This document shows, in pieces, positions 1 to 8,772 of a DNA stretch of 64,000 bases. The stretch comes from Hungatella hathewayi WAL-18680. Lineage in GTDB: Bacteria > Bacillota > Clostridia > Lachnospirales > Lachnospiraceae. Made by a program: the position numbers and the translations under genes. Under the pieces are notes generated by a model that saw nothing but the letters and a program-made list of their open reading frames with translations, made no database searches and had not been told where the DNA came from. Location: contig NZ_JH379028.1 in the NCBI RefSeq assembly GCF_000235505.1, forward strand, positions 748,107 through 812,106. The letters run 5' to 3'. Numbering within the stretch: position 1 is the first letter of the stretch; every line of letters begins with the position of its first letter.

Positions 1-490
1 ACCCGTCCTGAATCTTGATAAACGCCCGGGTGTGGTCCGCGATTTTTTTGATGGCCAGCCGCTCATACTCCTTCGTCTTTCCGATGTCGATGATGTGGCT
101 TCCCCCGGAGATGTGGGTCGCCCCATCGCCCTCCGACGCCGACCGCTCCTCAAAATAAGCGTCCAGAATCTCAATCAATTCCGTCTTTTTGTTGTTGCCA
201 ATCACAATATCGATGGCCTCGTCCTTCTTAAGTTCCTCTCCTGCCGCCTGGACATAACATCCCGCCGCCACCACCACGGCGTCCGGATTCATTTTCCTGG
301 CCCGGTGGAGCATCTGTCTCGATTTCCTGTCCGCAATGTTGGTGACGGAGCAGGTGTTAATCACATAGACATCCGCCCCCTCCCGAAACGGCACAATCTC
401 ATAGCCGGCTTCCTCCAGCATCTGCTGCATGGCTTCCGTCTCATAAGAATTCACTTTACATCCCAAATTATGCAGGGCTGCCTTTCTCAT
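1..490 (-). CDS. mtaB: MtaB-type tRNA methylthiotransferase, N-terminal part (truncated by window edge)
   Basis: Radical-SAM methylthiotransferase of the MiaB/MtaB family; MtaB adds a methylthio group to t6A37 of tRNAs. The reverse strand reads from an ATG at 490 with AGGAGA eight bases upstream, and stays open to base 1, so only about 163 N-terminal residues are present. The UPF0004 domain is visible with its three cluster cysteines in LGCKVN (about C11), NTCSVTN (about C47) and AAGCY (about C78). The radical-SAM CxxxCxxC motif and TRAM domain lie outside the window. MtaB is favoured over MiaB because the protein begins directly at the LGCKVN motif and lacks MiaB's N-terminal extension. It diverges from the HPr-like gene. 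Confidence 0.88.
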   Translation of the reverse strand, partial: MRKAALHNLGCKVNSYETEAMQQMLEEAGYEIVPFREGADVYVINTCSVTNIADRKSRQMLHRARKMNPDAVVVAAGCYVQAAGEELKKDEAIDIVIGNNKKTELIEILDAYFEERSASEGDGATHISGGSHIIDIGKTKEYERLAIKKIADHTRAFIKIQDG

Positions 491-585
491 TGAATCTATC
501 TCCTGTCTGCGTTTCCCCTAAGCCTATGCAAAGAGGACTATCCGAATTTTACATCATATTAACCTGAATTTATGCAATCTAACTA

Positions 586-614
586 TTGACTTTTCCTCCA
601 TTCATCTGTACTAT
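586..614 (+). promoter_or_regulatory. sigma-A-type promoter for the HPr-like gene
   Basis: TTGACT (586-591), a 17-base spacer, then TACTAT (609-614). It lies about 65 bases upstream of the HPr-like start and leaves a short leader that carries an extra GGAGGTGAGGG stretch with no clear reading frame. Confidence 0.5.
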
Positions 615-678
615 TGAAGGAGGTGAGGGACATACCCCGCCGTATATTTTATGTAACTCAATGAAGGAGGGGTATCCC

Positions 679-912
679 ATGAAAACTGTTCGTATTTCTT
701 TAAATTCTATCGATAAAGTAAAAGCATTCGTGAATGATTTGACCAAATTTGATGAGGATTTTGACCTGGTATCCGGCAGATACGTTATCGACGCCAAATC
801 CATTATGGGCATCTTCAGCCTGGACTTATCCAAACCGATTGATTTGAATATCCATGCCGAGAGCAACATCGATGCCATTATGGAACTGCTGGCTCCGTAC
901 ATCATTCCGTAA
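679..912 (+). CDS. HPr-family phosphocarrier-like protein lacking the catalytic histidine
   Basis: 77-residue small protein with the length and fold signature of HPr, the PTS phosphocarrier. ATG at 679 follows a strong GAAGGAGG. The regulatory-serine region is well kept (AKSIMGIFSLDL, serine at about residue 41, matching Ser46 of HPr). The active-site GLHARPA segment is replaced by residues with no histidine, so it cannot accept phosphate from Enzyme I in the usual way. In this it resembles Crh, which also lacks His15 but keeps Ser46. A regulatory role through HPr kinase is an inference. It is monocistronic, between its own promoter and a terminator. Confidence 0.8.
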   Translation: MKTVRISLNSIDKVKAFVNDLTKFDEDFDLVSGRYVIDAKSIMGIFSLDLSKPIDLNIHAESNIDAIMELLAPYIIP

Positions 913-936
913 TTTCATACTTACTTAAGGAATTCA

Positions 937-967
937 AAAGCTGCTTATACAAGCAGCTTTTTTATTT
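937..967 (+). terminator. Rho-independent terminator after the HPr-like gene
   Basis: AAAGCTGCTT / AAGCAGCTTT hairpin with a short ATACA-type loop, followed by a run of Ts. The minus strand also has a short T run, so it may serve thiI from the other side. Confidence 0.8.
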
Positions 968-983
968 TCCAAAACTTGAAATC

Positions 984-2165
984 CTAATCGCACCAAATCA
1001 CTTCTCTCGTCTCAATGGCCGCCGCCATCATCTCATCAATCTTCTCCTGCAGCTTCATCTCCGACTTATGGATAATATTGATATTCGGCTTCGTCACCGG
1101 ATGCTTCGCCACGAAGATGGTACAGCAGTCCTCATACGGCTGAATCGACGTCTCAAACGTGTGAATCTTCTCGGAAATATCCACAATCTCCTGCTTGTCA
1201 AATCCAATCACCGGACGGAACACCGGCAAAGTGCACACCTCGTTGGTGGCCGCCAAAGACTGCACCGTCTGGGACGCCACCTGCCCGATACTCTCCCCCG
1301 TAATCAGGGCCAGAGAGCCGGTCTCCTTCGCGATATGCTCCGCAATCTTCATCATATACCGTCTCATGATAATAGTCAGCTCCTCATGAGGACACTGCTC
1401 ATAGATATAGAGCTGGATATCCGTAAAATTCACCACGTGCAGCTGAATCGGCCCAGAATACACCGCCACCAGCTTCGCCAAATCCACCACCTTCTGCTTG
1501 GCCCGCTCGCTGGTGTAAGGCGGCGCGTGGAAATAAACCGCGTCAATCTTCACGCCCCTCTTGGCAATCATATATCCCGCCACCGGGCTGTCAATTCCGC
1601 CGGACAGTAAAAGCATGGCCTTCCCGTTGGTCCCCACCGGCATCCCGCCAGGTCCCGGAATCATCTGGGAGTAAATATTCACCTGGTTGCGGACTTCCAC
1701 CCGCACATACACATCCGGCTTATGCACATCCACCTTCATCTCCGGATACGCCTCCAGAATCACCTCGCCCAAATCCCGGTTCATCTGCTCCGACGGCACC
1801 GGATAATTCTTGTCGGCCCTTCTGGAGTCCACCTTGAATGTGAAATGTTTGTCAGGGTACACCTGGTCGATATAGGAGACCACTTCCCGCTTCAGGTTCT
1901 CAAAATCCTTCTCCTCTATCTGCACCATAGGGCAGATCCAGGCGATGCCAAACACCTTCTGTAACTCTTCCACCGCCTCGTCGAAGTCGTAATCACCCAG
2001 CGCCTCCACGTAGATACGTCCGGATTCCTTGGAAATCTGAAACTCCCCCTCCACATGCTTCAGGGCGCGGCGCATCTGCTTGATTAAGGCGTCCTCGAAC
2101 ATAAACCGGTTCTTGCCCTTGGTTCCGATTTCCGCGTATTTAATTAACAATGATTTATAAAACAT
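984..2165 (-). CDS. thiI: tRNA 4-thiouridine synthase ThiI
   Basis: 393-residue sulfurtransferase that makes 4-thiouridine at tRNA position 8 and can feed sulfur to thiazole synthesis. An N-terminal ferredoxin-like region and THUMP domain (about 60-165) precede the PP-loop ATP pyrophosphatase motif SGGIDS (188-193). No C-terminal rhodanese domain is present, as in most Firmicutes; those short ThiI proteins receive sulfur from a dedicated cysteine desulfurase. That enzyme is encoded immediately upstream, ending two bases before this start (RBS GAGAGGAT), so the two genes are almost certainly co-transcribed. The gene is intact although its sulfur donor is frameshifted. Confidence 0.95.
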   Translation of the reverse strand: MFYKSLLIKYAEIGTKGKNRFMFEDALIKQMRRALKHVEGEFQISKESGRIYVEALGDYDFDEAVEELQKVFGIAWICPMVQIEEKDFENLKREVVSYIDQVYPDKHFTFKVDSRRADKNYPVPSEQMNRDLGEVILEAYPEMKVDVHKPDVYVRVEVRNQVNIYSQMIPGPGGMPVGTNGKAMLLLSGGIDSPVAGYMIAKRGVKIDAVYFHAPPYTSERAKQKVVDLAKLVAVYSGPIQLHVVNFTDIQLYIYEQCPHEELTIIMRRYMMKIAEHIAKETGSLALITGESIGQVASQTVQSLAATNEVCTLPVFRPVIGFDKQEIVDISEKIHTFETSIQPYEDCCTIFVAKHPVTKPNINIIHKSEMKLQEKIDEMMAAAIETREVIWCD

Positions 2166-2167
2166 AC

Positions 2168-3323
2168 TTATCCTCTCTTGTATCTGCGAAGCACCGGAAG
2201 CAGTTCCTTCAGCACCTCGATACTGTAATCAATTTCTTCCTTCGTGTTAAATAACCCAAAACTGAACCGCAGAGTGGCGTCCAGCAATTCCTTCTTCACA
2301 CCGATGGCCTTTAACGTATCGCTGACCCCCGGATGATTGGAGGAGCAGGCCGAACCGGAGGACACGTAGATGCCCTTCTCCTCCAGCGCGTGCAGCAGCA
2401 CCTCACTGCGGATACCGTCAAAGCTGACGCTGACCACCTGGGGGGCGCTCAATCTTCCCCGCTCGCTGTTGATATGGGTTCCCTCCACCTCAGCCATCCG
2501 GTCTATCATATAATCCTTGAGACCGTAGAGATAGTCCAGCTTCTCCTCATGGTTGGTGTACATCTCCTTCGCCGCCACGCCAAGACCTGCCACGCCGGGA
2601 ACATTTTCCGTCCCGGAACGCATGCCCTTCTGCTGGCCGCCGCCAAGAATCAGAGGTTTCACCTTCACCTTCTCATCAATGTATAAAAATCCCACGCCCT
2701 TCGGCCCGTGAATCTTGTGGCCGCTGACGCTGAGCAGATCAATCCCCTGTCTCTTAGGGCGGATGGTGTACTTTCCATAAGCCTGAATCGCGTCCACATG
2801 GAAGATGGTCTTCGGGTTCTTCTGTTTGATCACCTTAGATATCTCCTCCACCGGCTCTACGGCCCCAATCTCATTATTCACATGCATGATGGAGACAAGC
2901 AGGGTATCCGGGCGGATGGCCTCCTCCAGCTCCTTCAGGCTGATATGCCCCTTCTCATCCACCGGCAGATACGTAATCTCATACCCGTGGTCCGCCAGCA
3001 TCCCCAGCGGATTGTAGACGGATGCGTGCTCAATGTTGCTGCTGATAATGTGCTTCCCGGCCCGCTCATTGCCGAAGGCCGTGCCCATCAGAGCCATATT
3101 GTTGGACTCCGTGCCGCCGGAGGTGAATAAAATCTCCTTGTCCTGCAACCTTCAACGTCTTCGCAATCTCGGCTCTCGCCTGTTTGATATAATTCTCCGC
3201 CACCATGCCCTTGGAATGCTTGGCCGCCGCGTTGCCGTAATCCTCCGTCATGGTCTTTACCACAATATCCTTCACGCTGTCCAACACTCTGGTTGTCGCG
3301 GAATTGTCAAAATATGCTTCCAT
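2168..3323 (-). pseudogene. cysteine desulfurase (NifS/IscS class), frameshifted
   Basis: PLP enzyme that takes sulfur from cysteine; here the likely donor for the adjacent ThiI. The first 59 codons (start 3323, RBS AGGAG) read YFDNSATT through KTLKV. The frame then breaks at about 3144-3150, and QDKEILFTSGGTESN continues in the next frame. Removing one base there (extra base at about 3146) gives a normal 384-residue protein with the PLP lysine in SGHKIHGPKG and the catalytic loop SSGSACSS. The near-invariant NPSSxH motif reads NAAAKH instead. No homopolymer lies at the break. Either a true pseudogene or a sequence error; the otherwise well-kept downstream sequence favours recent damage or error. 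Confidence 0.85.
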
Positions 3324-3331
3324 ATAATCTC

Positions 3332-4069
3332 CTAACTTTCCAATTGAAACATCAGTATGGACAGAATCGCAAGTCCCGCCGTCTCCGTGCGTAGAATCCG
3401 TTTTCCCAGCGTCACCGGCCGGATATCCGCTTCGCAGGCTGCCTCAATCTCACTGTCCTCGAAACCGCCCTCCGGTCCGATGAAAATGCCCACGCTCTTC
3501 CCCGGTCCGACTCTCTCCAGTTCCTTCCTGGTTCCCGCCATGCCCTCAGCATGCTCAAAGGGAATCAGATTCACATCCAGATTCTTTGCAAATGCAAACG
3601 CCTCTGAAAGGCTCATCACCCCCGTCACCTCCGGGATGATGAGCCGTTTGGACTGCTTGGCCGCGCTCTCCGCAATGGAATTCCAGCGCTTCACTCTCGC
3701 CTCTTCCTTTTTTGCATCCAGCTTCACCACCGCCCGCTTCGTCATTACCGGTATCACCTGGTACACGCCCAGCTCCACCGCTTTCTGGACAATCAGTTCC
3801 ATCTTATCGCTCTTAGGCAGTCCCTGAAACAGGTACAGCTTTGCCGGAAGCTCCGTCCCCTCTTCATTCACGGACAGAATCCTGGCCGTCACCTCCTCCG
3901 GGGACACCTCATCAATCTCGCAGTGGTAATCCTTATCCATTCCGTTGCTGATTAACACCTGCTCCCCCGGCTTCATGCGGAGAACATTTTTGATGTGATT
4001 CACATCGCTGCCCGTAATACAGATATGACTCTCCCCAATCTGCTCCGGTGACACAAAAAAATGGTACAC
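3332..4069 (-). CDS. rsmE: 16S rRNA m3U1498 methyltransferase RsmE
   Basis: 245-residue SPOUT methyltransferase that methylates U1498 of 16S rRNA. An N-terminal PUA-like domain (VNHIKNVLRMKPGE) is followed by the knotted SAM-binding part, with IGPEGGF and the C-terminal LGKRILRTETA motif typical of RsmE. The start codon is GTG at 4069 with AAAGGAG about eleven bases upstream. It lies between prmA (16-base gap) and the cysteine desulfurase, an order common in Firmicutes, so the run prmA-rsmE-nifS-thiI is probably one transcript. Confidence 0.95.
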   Translation of the reverse strand: MYHFFVSPEQIGESHICITGSDVNHIKNVLRMKPGEQVLISNGMDKDYHCEIDEVSPEEVTARILSVNEEGTELPAKLYLFQGLPKSDKMELIVQKAVELGVYQVIPVMTKRAVVKLDAKKEEARVKRWNSIAESAAKQSKRLIIPEVTGVMSLSEAFAFAKNLDVNLIPFEHAEGMAGTRKELERVGPGKSVGIFIGPEGGFEDSEIEAACEADIRPVTLGKRILRTETAGLAILSILMFQLES

Positions 4070-4084
4070 GCCTGTTACGCTCCT

Positions 4085-5041
4085 TTATCGTTTGCGGGCC
4101 GTGATGGACACCCACTCGCCCTGGTAGGTAGTTTCGATGATTTCCAGCGCCTCGTTCTGGTTCATGGCCTCCTTCACCGCCTCCTCCTTCATATTGATAA
4201 TGCCGGAGGTGATGAAGATGCCGCCCTTTTTCAAGTGTACCGGAATCTCCTTCTGCAGTAAGATAATCACATCAGCCAGAATATTGGCCACCACAATATC
4301 GTAGCGCTCATATCCCACCTGGTCCTGAACCGCCTTGTCGTCAATGATATTGCCCTGAAGTACCCGGAATTTCTCACCGCCAATCTGGTTGGCCTCTAAG
4401 TTCTCTCCCACGGCCGTGATGGCATTTTCATCCAAATCCGTGCCGAACACCTCTTTGGCCCCCAGCTTCAGCGCCGTGATTCCCAGTATTCCGCTTCCCG
4501 TTCCCACATCCAGAATCTCCGAATCCGGCGTGAGATATTTGCGAAGCTGGCGGATGCAGAGCTGGGTGGTCTCGTGCTGGCCGGTTCCAAAGGCTGTACC
4601 CGGGTCAATCTGAATCAGCAGCTTGTCCTCATGCTCCTTTGGCATTTCCTCCCAGGTTGGCTTAATCAGGATATCGTCCACCGTAAACGGCTTAAAGTAC
4701 TGTTTCCAGTTGTTAATCCAGTCCTTGTCCTCCGTCTCCGACGCCTCGATAGTCCGCTCTCCCACGTCCACGAACTGGCTCAAATCATCCAGTCCCTCCT
4801 CAATCTCCTTAAGAATCCGCTCCAAATCGGAGAGATCCTCCAGGTAAAAGCTGACCTTCGCCACACCCTCGTCCGGCGGAAGCTCCGGTAAAATGTCAAT
4901 AAACATTCCCTTGGTCTCAGCCTCCGTCAATGGAATATTATCCTCAATTTCAATTCCTTCAATACCGATTTCATCAAATAAGTTACTGATTAAATCCACC
5001 GCCTCCGTGGTGGTGGTCAGTGTAAATTTATTCCATTTCAT
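4085..5041 (-). CDS. prmA: ribosomal protein L11 methyltransferase PrmA
   Basis: 318-residue class I SAM-dependent methyltransferase that trimethylates ribosomal protein L11. The N-terminal L11-recognition domain (about 1-130) contains the KDWINNWKQYFKP segment. The SAM site shows DPGTAFGTGQHETT and LDVGTGSGILGI, and the NILA substrate motif (VVANILADVI) is present. ATG at 5041 follows AAGGAG. It is the first gene of the probable prmA-rsmE-nifS-thiI operon. Confidence 0.96.
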   Translation of the reverse strand: MKWNKFTLTTTTEAVDLISNLFDEIGIEGIEIEDNIPLTEAETKGMFIDILPELPPDEGVAKVSFYLEDLSDLERILKEIEEGLDDLSQFVDVGERTIEASETEDKDWINNWKQYFKPFTVDDILIKPTWEEMPKEHEDKLLIQIDPGTAFGTGQHETTQLCIRQLRKYLTPDSEILDVGTGSGILGITALKLGAKEVFGTDLDENAITAVGENLEANQIGGEKFRVLQGNIIDDKAVQDQVGYERYDIVVANILADVIILLQKEIPVHLKKGGIFITSGIINMKEEAVKEAMNQNEALEIIETTYQGEWVSITARKR

Positions 5042-5059
5042 CCCATACTCCTTGCCGGC

Positions 5060-5809
5060 TTACTGCCCTGTTATAATTTTTATAAATAGAATCGTCAACA
5101 CCACCAGTACGATGGGGTGCACAATCTTCTGTCCATTGTTCACCACCATACCGGAGCCGATATAATGACCTCCGATACAGAATACCGCCGCCGCAAATCC
5201 CAGCGGGTACATCACCTTGCCGTTAATAATAAAGGTAATCAGGGCCGCGATATTGGACGACAGATTGATGACCTTCGTCAGTCCCGACGCCTTCTGAATA
5301 TTCATCTTCGCCACCCCGGTCAGAATCAGGATGAGAAATGTCCCCGTTCCCGGTCCGTAGAACCCGTCGTACATCCCCACCACAAAGGCGGCCATGATGG
5401 CAATCGCCAGCACCCGGTTCTCCGGCAGCGTGTCAATCCCTTCCCCAGCCCCCATGTTCTTGTTGCGGAGCACGTAGTAGGCCACGATGGGCAGAATCAC
5501 AATCATCATATTCTTAATCACCGATTCGCTGACCAGCAGAGACAGATTCGCCCCGATAGGGGAGCCAATCAGCGCCGCCACCGACGCCGCAATCGCGATT
5601 TTCCCATGAATAAATCCATTTTTTCCATAACGAATCGTCGAAACGGTGGTTCCCAGGGTGGAACTCAGTTTATTCGTGCCAAGCGCCATATGAGGCGGCA
5701 CCCCGGCTATCAAAAACGCAGGAAGGGAGATAAGACCGCCACCCCCTGCAATCGAATCAATAAAACCAGCCAAAAACACAAGCGGGCAGACAATCAGATA
5801 CGATATCAT
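5060..5809 (-). CDS. TSUP-family (TauE/SafE) membrane permease
   Basis: 249-residue integral membrane protein of the sulfite exporter TauE/SafE family, which moves organosulfur or related small anions. Eight or so hydrophobic segments are visible. The family signature FIDSIAGGGGLISLP lies near the N terminus and GFYGPGTGTF begins the second repeat. The ATG at 5809 is preferred over the upstream in-frame start at 5866 because it is preceded by AGGAAGAGGA. Only 18 bases separate its stop from prmA, so read-through from its own promoter into prmA is possible. The substrate is not evident; sulfur-linked neighbours are only suggestive. Confidence 0.85.
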   Translation of the reverse strand: MISYLIVCPLVFLAGFIDSIAGGGGLISLPAFLIAGVPPHMALGTNKLSSTLGTTVSTIRYGKNGFIHGKIAIAASVAALIGSPIGANLSLLVSESVIKNMMIVILPIVAYYVLRNKNMGAGEGIDTLPENRVLAIAIMAAFVVGMYDGFYGPGTGTFLILILTGVAKMNIQKASGLTKVINLSSNIAALITFIINGKVMYPLGFAAAVFCIGGHYIGSGMVVNNGQKIVHPIVLVVLTILFIKIITGQ

Positions 5810-6033
5810 ATTAAAAATCCTCTTCCTTACGTATTTTTTACAAAAACCCATGTTACATAATATCATAATTTATTTTTTATTGCAATAAAACCGTCCGCTC
5901 CCGCATTAATCTATTGAACGGATTAAAAAGGCTTCTGTTCCTGGCAAGATTCCGGTGAACACATATCAAACGAAATTCCTGAATGCATTACACTCCATCA
6001 CACAACCGGAGGGGCGTCGGGCAGGGGCACACA

Positions 6034-6081
6034 TAAAAAAAGAAGGTCCGCTGGCACTTAGCCGGCGAGCCTTCTTTTTTA
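6034..6081. terminator. bidirectional Rho-independent terminator
   Basis: Stem AGAAGG-CCGCTGGC / GCCGGCG-CCTTCT (6041-6075), flanked by A7 on one side and T6 on the other. It closes the transporter operon read from the right on the minus strand. The rest of the 5.81-6.10 kb gap holds the TSUP gene's leader and no recognisable gene. Confidence 0.8.
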
Positions 6082-6102
6082 TTGATTATTTTTTCGCGGT
6101 TC

Positions 6103-6567
6103 TTAAATATCTCCGCCAATTCCAAACTCATCCACCGTGGTTTCCTCTTCCGCCTCGGTCTCCTCCACCTTGGAAACAAACTCGGAGAGGAAGGCATCCT
6201 CGGAAAGTCCTGCCAGATAGGTCGGCAGGTTGATGACTATGCCATCCATGTTGTACGGCAGGCTCAGGCTCACATTGTAAACCATGACACTGTCGCCCTT
6301 GTTTGGCGTCACCTCAAAACTCACATCGAAAGTCTGGCCGATGTTGACGGACATGGCTCTCTCTTTATCGTAGAGCTTGCCAATCCGCTCTCCATCCACA
6401 TAAACTTCCACCTTATAGAACGATTCATAAGTCTGACCATTATAATCCATGGTCACGTTATCCATATAAACCGTATGGCCGCGGCCGATCATCATCATAA
6501 TGCCTGCAATGATGATTAAAAGCAGGACTGCCCCAAGCTGAAACAGTAATGTACGTTTATTTTTCAA
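6103..6567 (-). CDS. small membrane-anchored protein of the DUF3798 transporter operon (DUF6672-like)
   Basis: 154-residue protein with one N-terminal membrane segment (about 8-27), a beta-rich extracytoplasmic part and a very acidic tail (EETEAEEETTVDE). The start is TTG at 6567: GAGGAGG lies seven bases upstream and the TTG overlaps the stop codon of the upstream permease gene (TTGA). It is the last gene of the ABC importer operon. It resembles an uncharacterised family that accompanies this transporter type, tentatively DUF6672 from memory. Function unknown; an accessory subunit of the importer is the simplest inference. Confidence 0.7.
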   Translation of the reverse strand: MKNKRTLLFQLGAVLLLIIIAGIMMMIGRGHTVYMDNVTMDYNGQTYESFYKVEVYVDGERIGKLYDKERAMSVNIGQTFDVSFEVTPNKGDSVMVYNVSLSLPYNMDGIVINLPTYLAGLSEDAFLSEFVSKVEETEAEEETTVDEFGIGGDI

Positions 6568-7691
6568 TTCGCGTCCTCCTCATCCTGGTCAAGTTTTAGC
6601 TGTTCACCGGCTTTGCTCTTGGCCCGACGTTTTTTCGTCTCATACATAATCAGAGCAAGGGTGATAACACCGTAGGAGATAAACACGCGGAAATACTCAC
6701 CAATCATGGAGTCTCCCGTAATCTTGGCTCCTGCGGACGGCGCCACAATGAACATCAAGTGGAACAGGATTGCTCCCAGGAACACGTTGCCGATGTTTGC
6801 CCTGTCAACAGACGCACCGCCTACCAGCAGCGCCGCGATACAGAACATACCAATCTGCTTGTGGGAACTGTATGTGGAAATATTTCCCATATTCTGTAAA
6901 TAAATTACCATACCGATACCGGCGCAAACCGTGGACATCACGATGGCGATGATTCTGGTGCGCTCCACCTTGATACCGGCATCACCGGCCACATCCATAT
7001 CCTGGCCCACGGCACGCATGTCCTGGCCAAGTTTCGTTTTGCGGAACCAGATAATAAACAGACACAGCAGTGCAATCACAAGTAACGTCAGCACCGGAAT
7101 CTTGACGCCGCCGATGCGGACCGCCATCAGATTGTCCAGAGACTGTCTCATATTCAGCAGGCTGACCGTGTTACGGATGCCGTACCCACGTGGCAGCTTG
7201 ATGCTGGAATGCTTGATCGGGATAACCGGTCCCATCATGTACAGCACCACCAGCTGGTAGATACCATCCATGAAGAAGGCTATAATGTAGCTGGTAATCA
7301 TCTCACGGCCCTTGGCCATATTCAGCATCTTTCCGCAGAATACACCCAGCAGGATGGAAATCGGAATTGAGATGATCATTGCAAGAATCATTCCCGGAAT
7401 GCCCCAGACCTGCCAGTCAGCCACAAAGATGAAACCAATCTGTCCTGCCATGGCGCCCAGCGTCATACCGAAGTTCAGACCCATACCGGCCATAATCGGA
7501 ATCAGCAGGCTGAGAATCAGGAACGCGTTTCTGCCCAGTCTGGTCATAATCTCGTTGAGCAGATAAGCCGGTGAAAACCCGGACAGTGGAATACAGACGG
7601 CGCAGATAATAACAAACATCAGCGGAACCGAGTTATTCCGGACTAATTCTATTATGCTGTTGCTGCCGCTCTTTTTCTTTTTTGTACTCAT
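6564..7691 (-). CDS. ABC transporter permease, BPD_transp_2 family (second of two)
   Basis: 375-residue inner-membrane permease of the ribose/branched-chain amino acid class, with about nine to ten hydrophobic segments and the family's GLNFGMTLGAMAGQIG stretch near the N terminus. The LIGGASVxxAxIxNVxxG-type motif appears near the C terminus as LVGGASVDRANIGNVFLG. ATG at 7691 follows GGAGGGG and overlaps the preceding permease stop by four bases, indicating translational coupling. A lysine-rich cytoplasmic N terminus and a charged C-terminal tail flank the membrane core. It pairs with the next permease as a heterodimer; substrate unknown. Confidence 0.9.
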   Translation of the reverse strand: MSTKKKKSGSNSIIELVRNNSVPLMFVIICAVCIPLSGFSPAYLLNEIMTRLGRNAFLILSLLIPIMAGMGLNFGMTLGAMAGQIGFIFVADWQVWGIPGMILAMIISIPISILLGVFCGKMLNMAKGREMITSYIIAFFMDGIYQLVVLYMMGPVIPIKHSSIKLPRGYGIRNTVSLLNMRQSLDNLMAVRIGGVKIPVLTLLVIALLCLFIIWFRKTKLGQDMRAVGQDMDVAGDAGIKVERTRIIAIVMSTVCAGIGMVIYLQNMGNISTYSSHKQIGMFCIAALLVGGASVDRANIGNVFLGAILFHLMFIVAPSAGAKITGDSMIGEYFRVFISYGVITLALIMYETKKRRAKSKAGEQLKLDQDEEDAN

Positions 7692-8761
7692 TTTGTCCCC
7701 TCCGTCTTTCTGGTCAAAGCGTAGAGAATCATACCGTTTGATACGATTATACGGATAACCTCGCTCATGTCCATATGAATCATGGAATTCATTACCGTTG
7801 GGGTCATGGTTACAATACCCTGGAACAGGAACGTACCGATGATAACATTGGTAATGGATGCCTTATTGACCGAAGCGCCGCCAATCAAAATAGCGGAAAC
7901 TGCCGGAAGCGCCATATAGAACGGTGCCATGTAAAGCTGGATGAAACCAAAGCCCTGCTCATACATCAGAATACCAACCGCGGCAAGCCAGGTAGACATG
8001 ATAACGGAAAGCATTCTGGTTCTGTCAATGTTCACACCGGAAGCTCTCGCGAACGCCGGGTTGGAACCCACAGCCGTCATCGCCGTACCGGTTTTCGTGT
8101 GAAGAAACGCCCACATCAGGAAGGCCAGCAGTGCGAAAAGCAGAAGGCTGCCCACCGGAATGGATAAGTGGCCGATATTAATCTGAAGGAAGTTGGCAAG
8201 CACCTTGTCATAAAATCCTTCCAGAGAGATGGTGGTACGAAGTCCCTTGCCGGCCAGGCCCCAGACCATCGTCGGGCTGCTGTAAGGAAGCAGAAGCCAC
8301 ATCATACACATAAAGGAAACGGAGGAGAATCCCACATACGTGGCAATCATCATCTCGCCGCCCTTAATCTTGTTGAGCAGCCAGCCGTAGCCGCCGCCAA
8401 AAATCACGGCAAACGGTGTGGAAATCAGAATCGCCATCACAAAACTCATGGGGCCGCTGAAACCGAACTGGATGGACATAGTCGCCCCCAGAAGTCCGGA
8501 GATAATACCAAGCGGCAGACCGAAGTTCAGTCCACAGCCGGAGTGTATCATCGGCACCATCGCCAGCACCATAACGGCATTCCAGCTGAAACGGTTGATG
8601 GTATTGGTAATCTGTGTCGGGAGGTCCGCTCCGACAAATGGCGTCAGAACAAACATCAGCAGAAGGAATCCGGTGATAATCAGTCTCGGAAGACCGAAGT
8701 TGTTCAGAAACTCCTTCACCTTTGCCTTATAATCATTTTTACTGTTTACTATTTTATCCAT
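7688..8761 (-). CDS. ABC transporter permease, BPD_transp_2 family (first of two)
   Basis: 357-residue integral membrane permease related to its downstream partner. Both carry GLNFGLPLG or GLNFGMTLG early and a LIGGASV motif late. The cytoplasmic coupling region appears as SGVNIDRTRMLSVIMSTWLAAVGI. ATG at 8761 follows AAGGGGGAA. The stop overlaps the next start (ATGA). CUT2-type sugar importers often use a homodimeric permease, whereas this operon encodes two different permeases, as nucleoside importers of the BmpA/NupN type do. Confidence 0.9.
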   Translation of the reverse strand: MDKIVNSKNDYKAKVKEFLNNFGLPRLIITGFLLLMFVLTPFVGADLPTQITNTINRFSWNAVMVLAMVPMIHSGCGLNFGLPLGIISGLLGATMSIQFGFSGPMSFVMAILISTPFAVIFGGGYGWLLNKIKGGEMMIATYVGFSSVSFMCMMWLLLPYSSPTMVWGLAGKGLRTTISLEGFYDKVLANFLQINIGHLSIPVGSLLLFALLAFLMWAFLHTKTGTAMTAVGSNPAFARASGVNIDRTRMLSVIMSTWLAAVGILMYEQGFGFIQLYMAPFYMALPAVSAILIGGASVNKASITNVIIGTFLFQGIVTMTPTVMNSMIHMDMSEVIRIIVSNGMILYALTRKTEGTK

Positions 8762-8772
8762 GCTGTTCCCCC

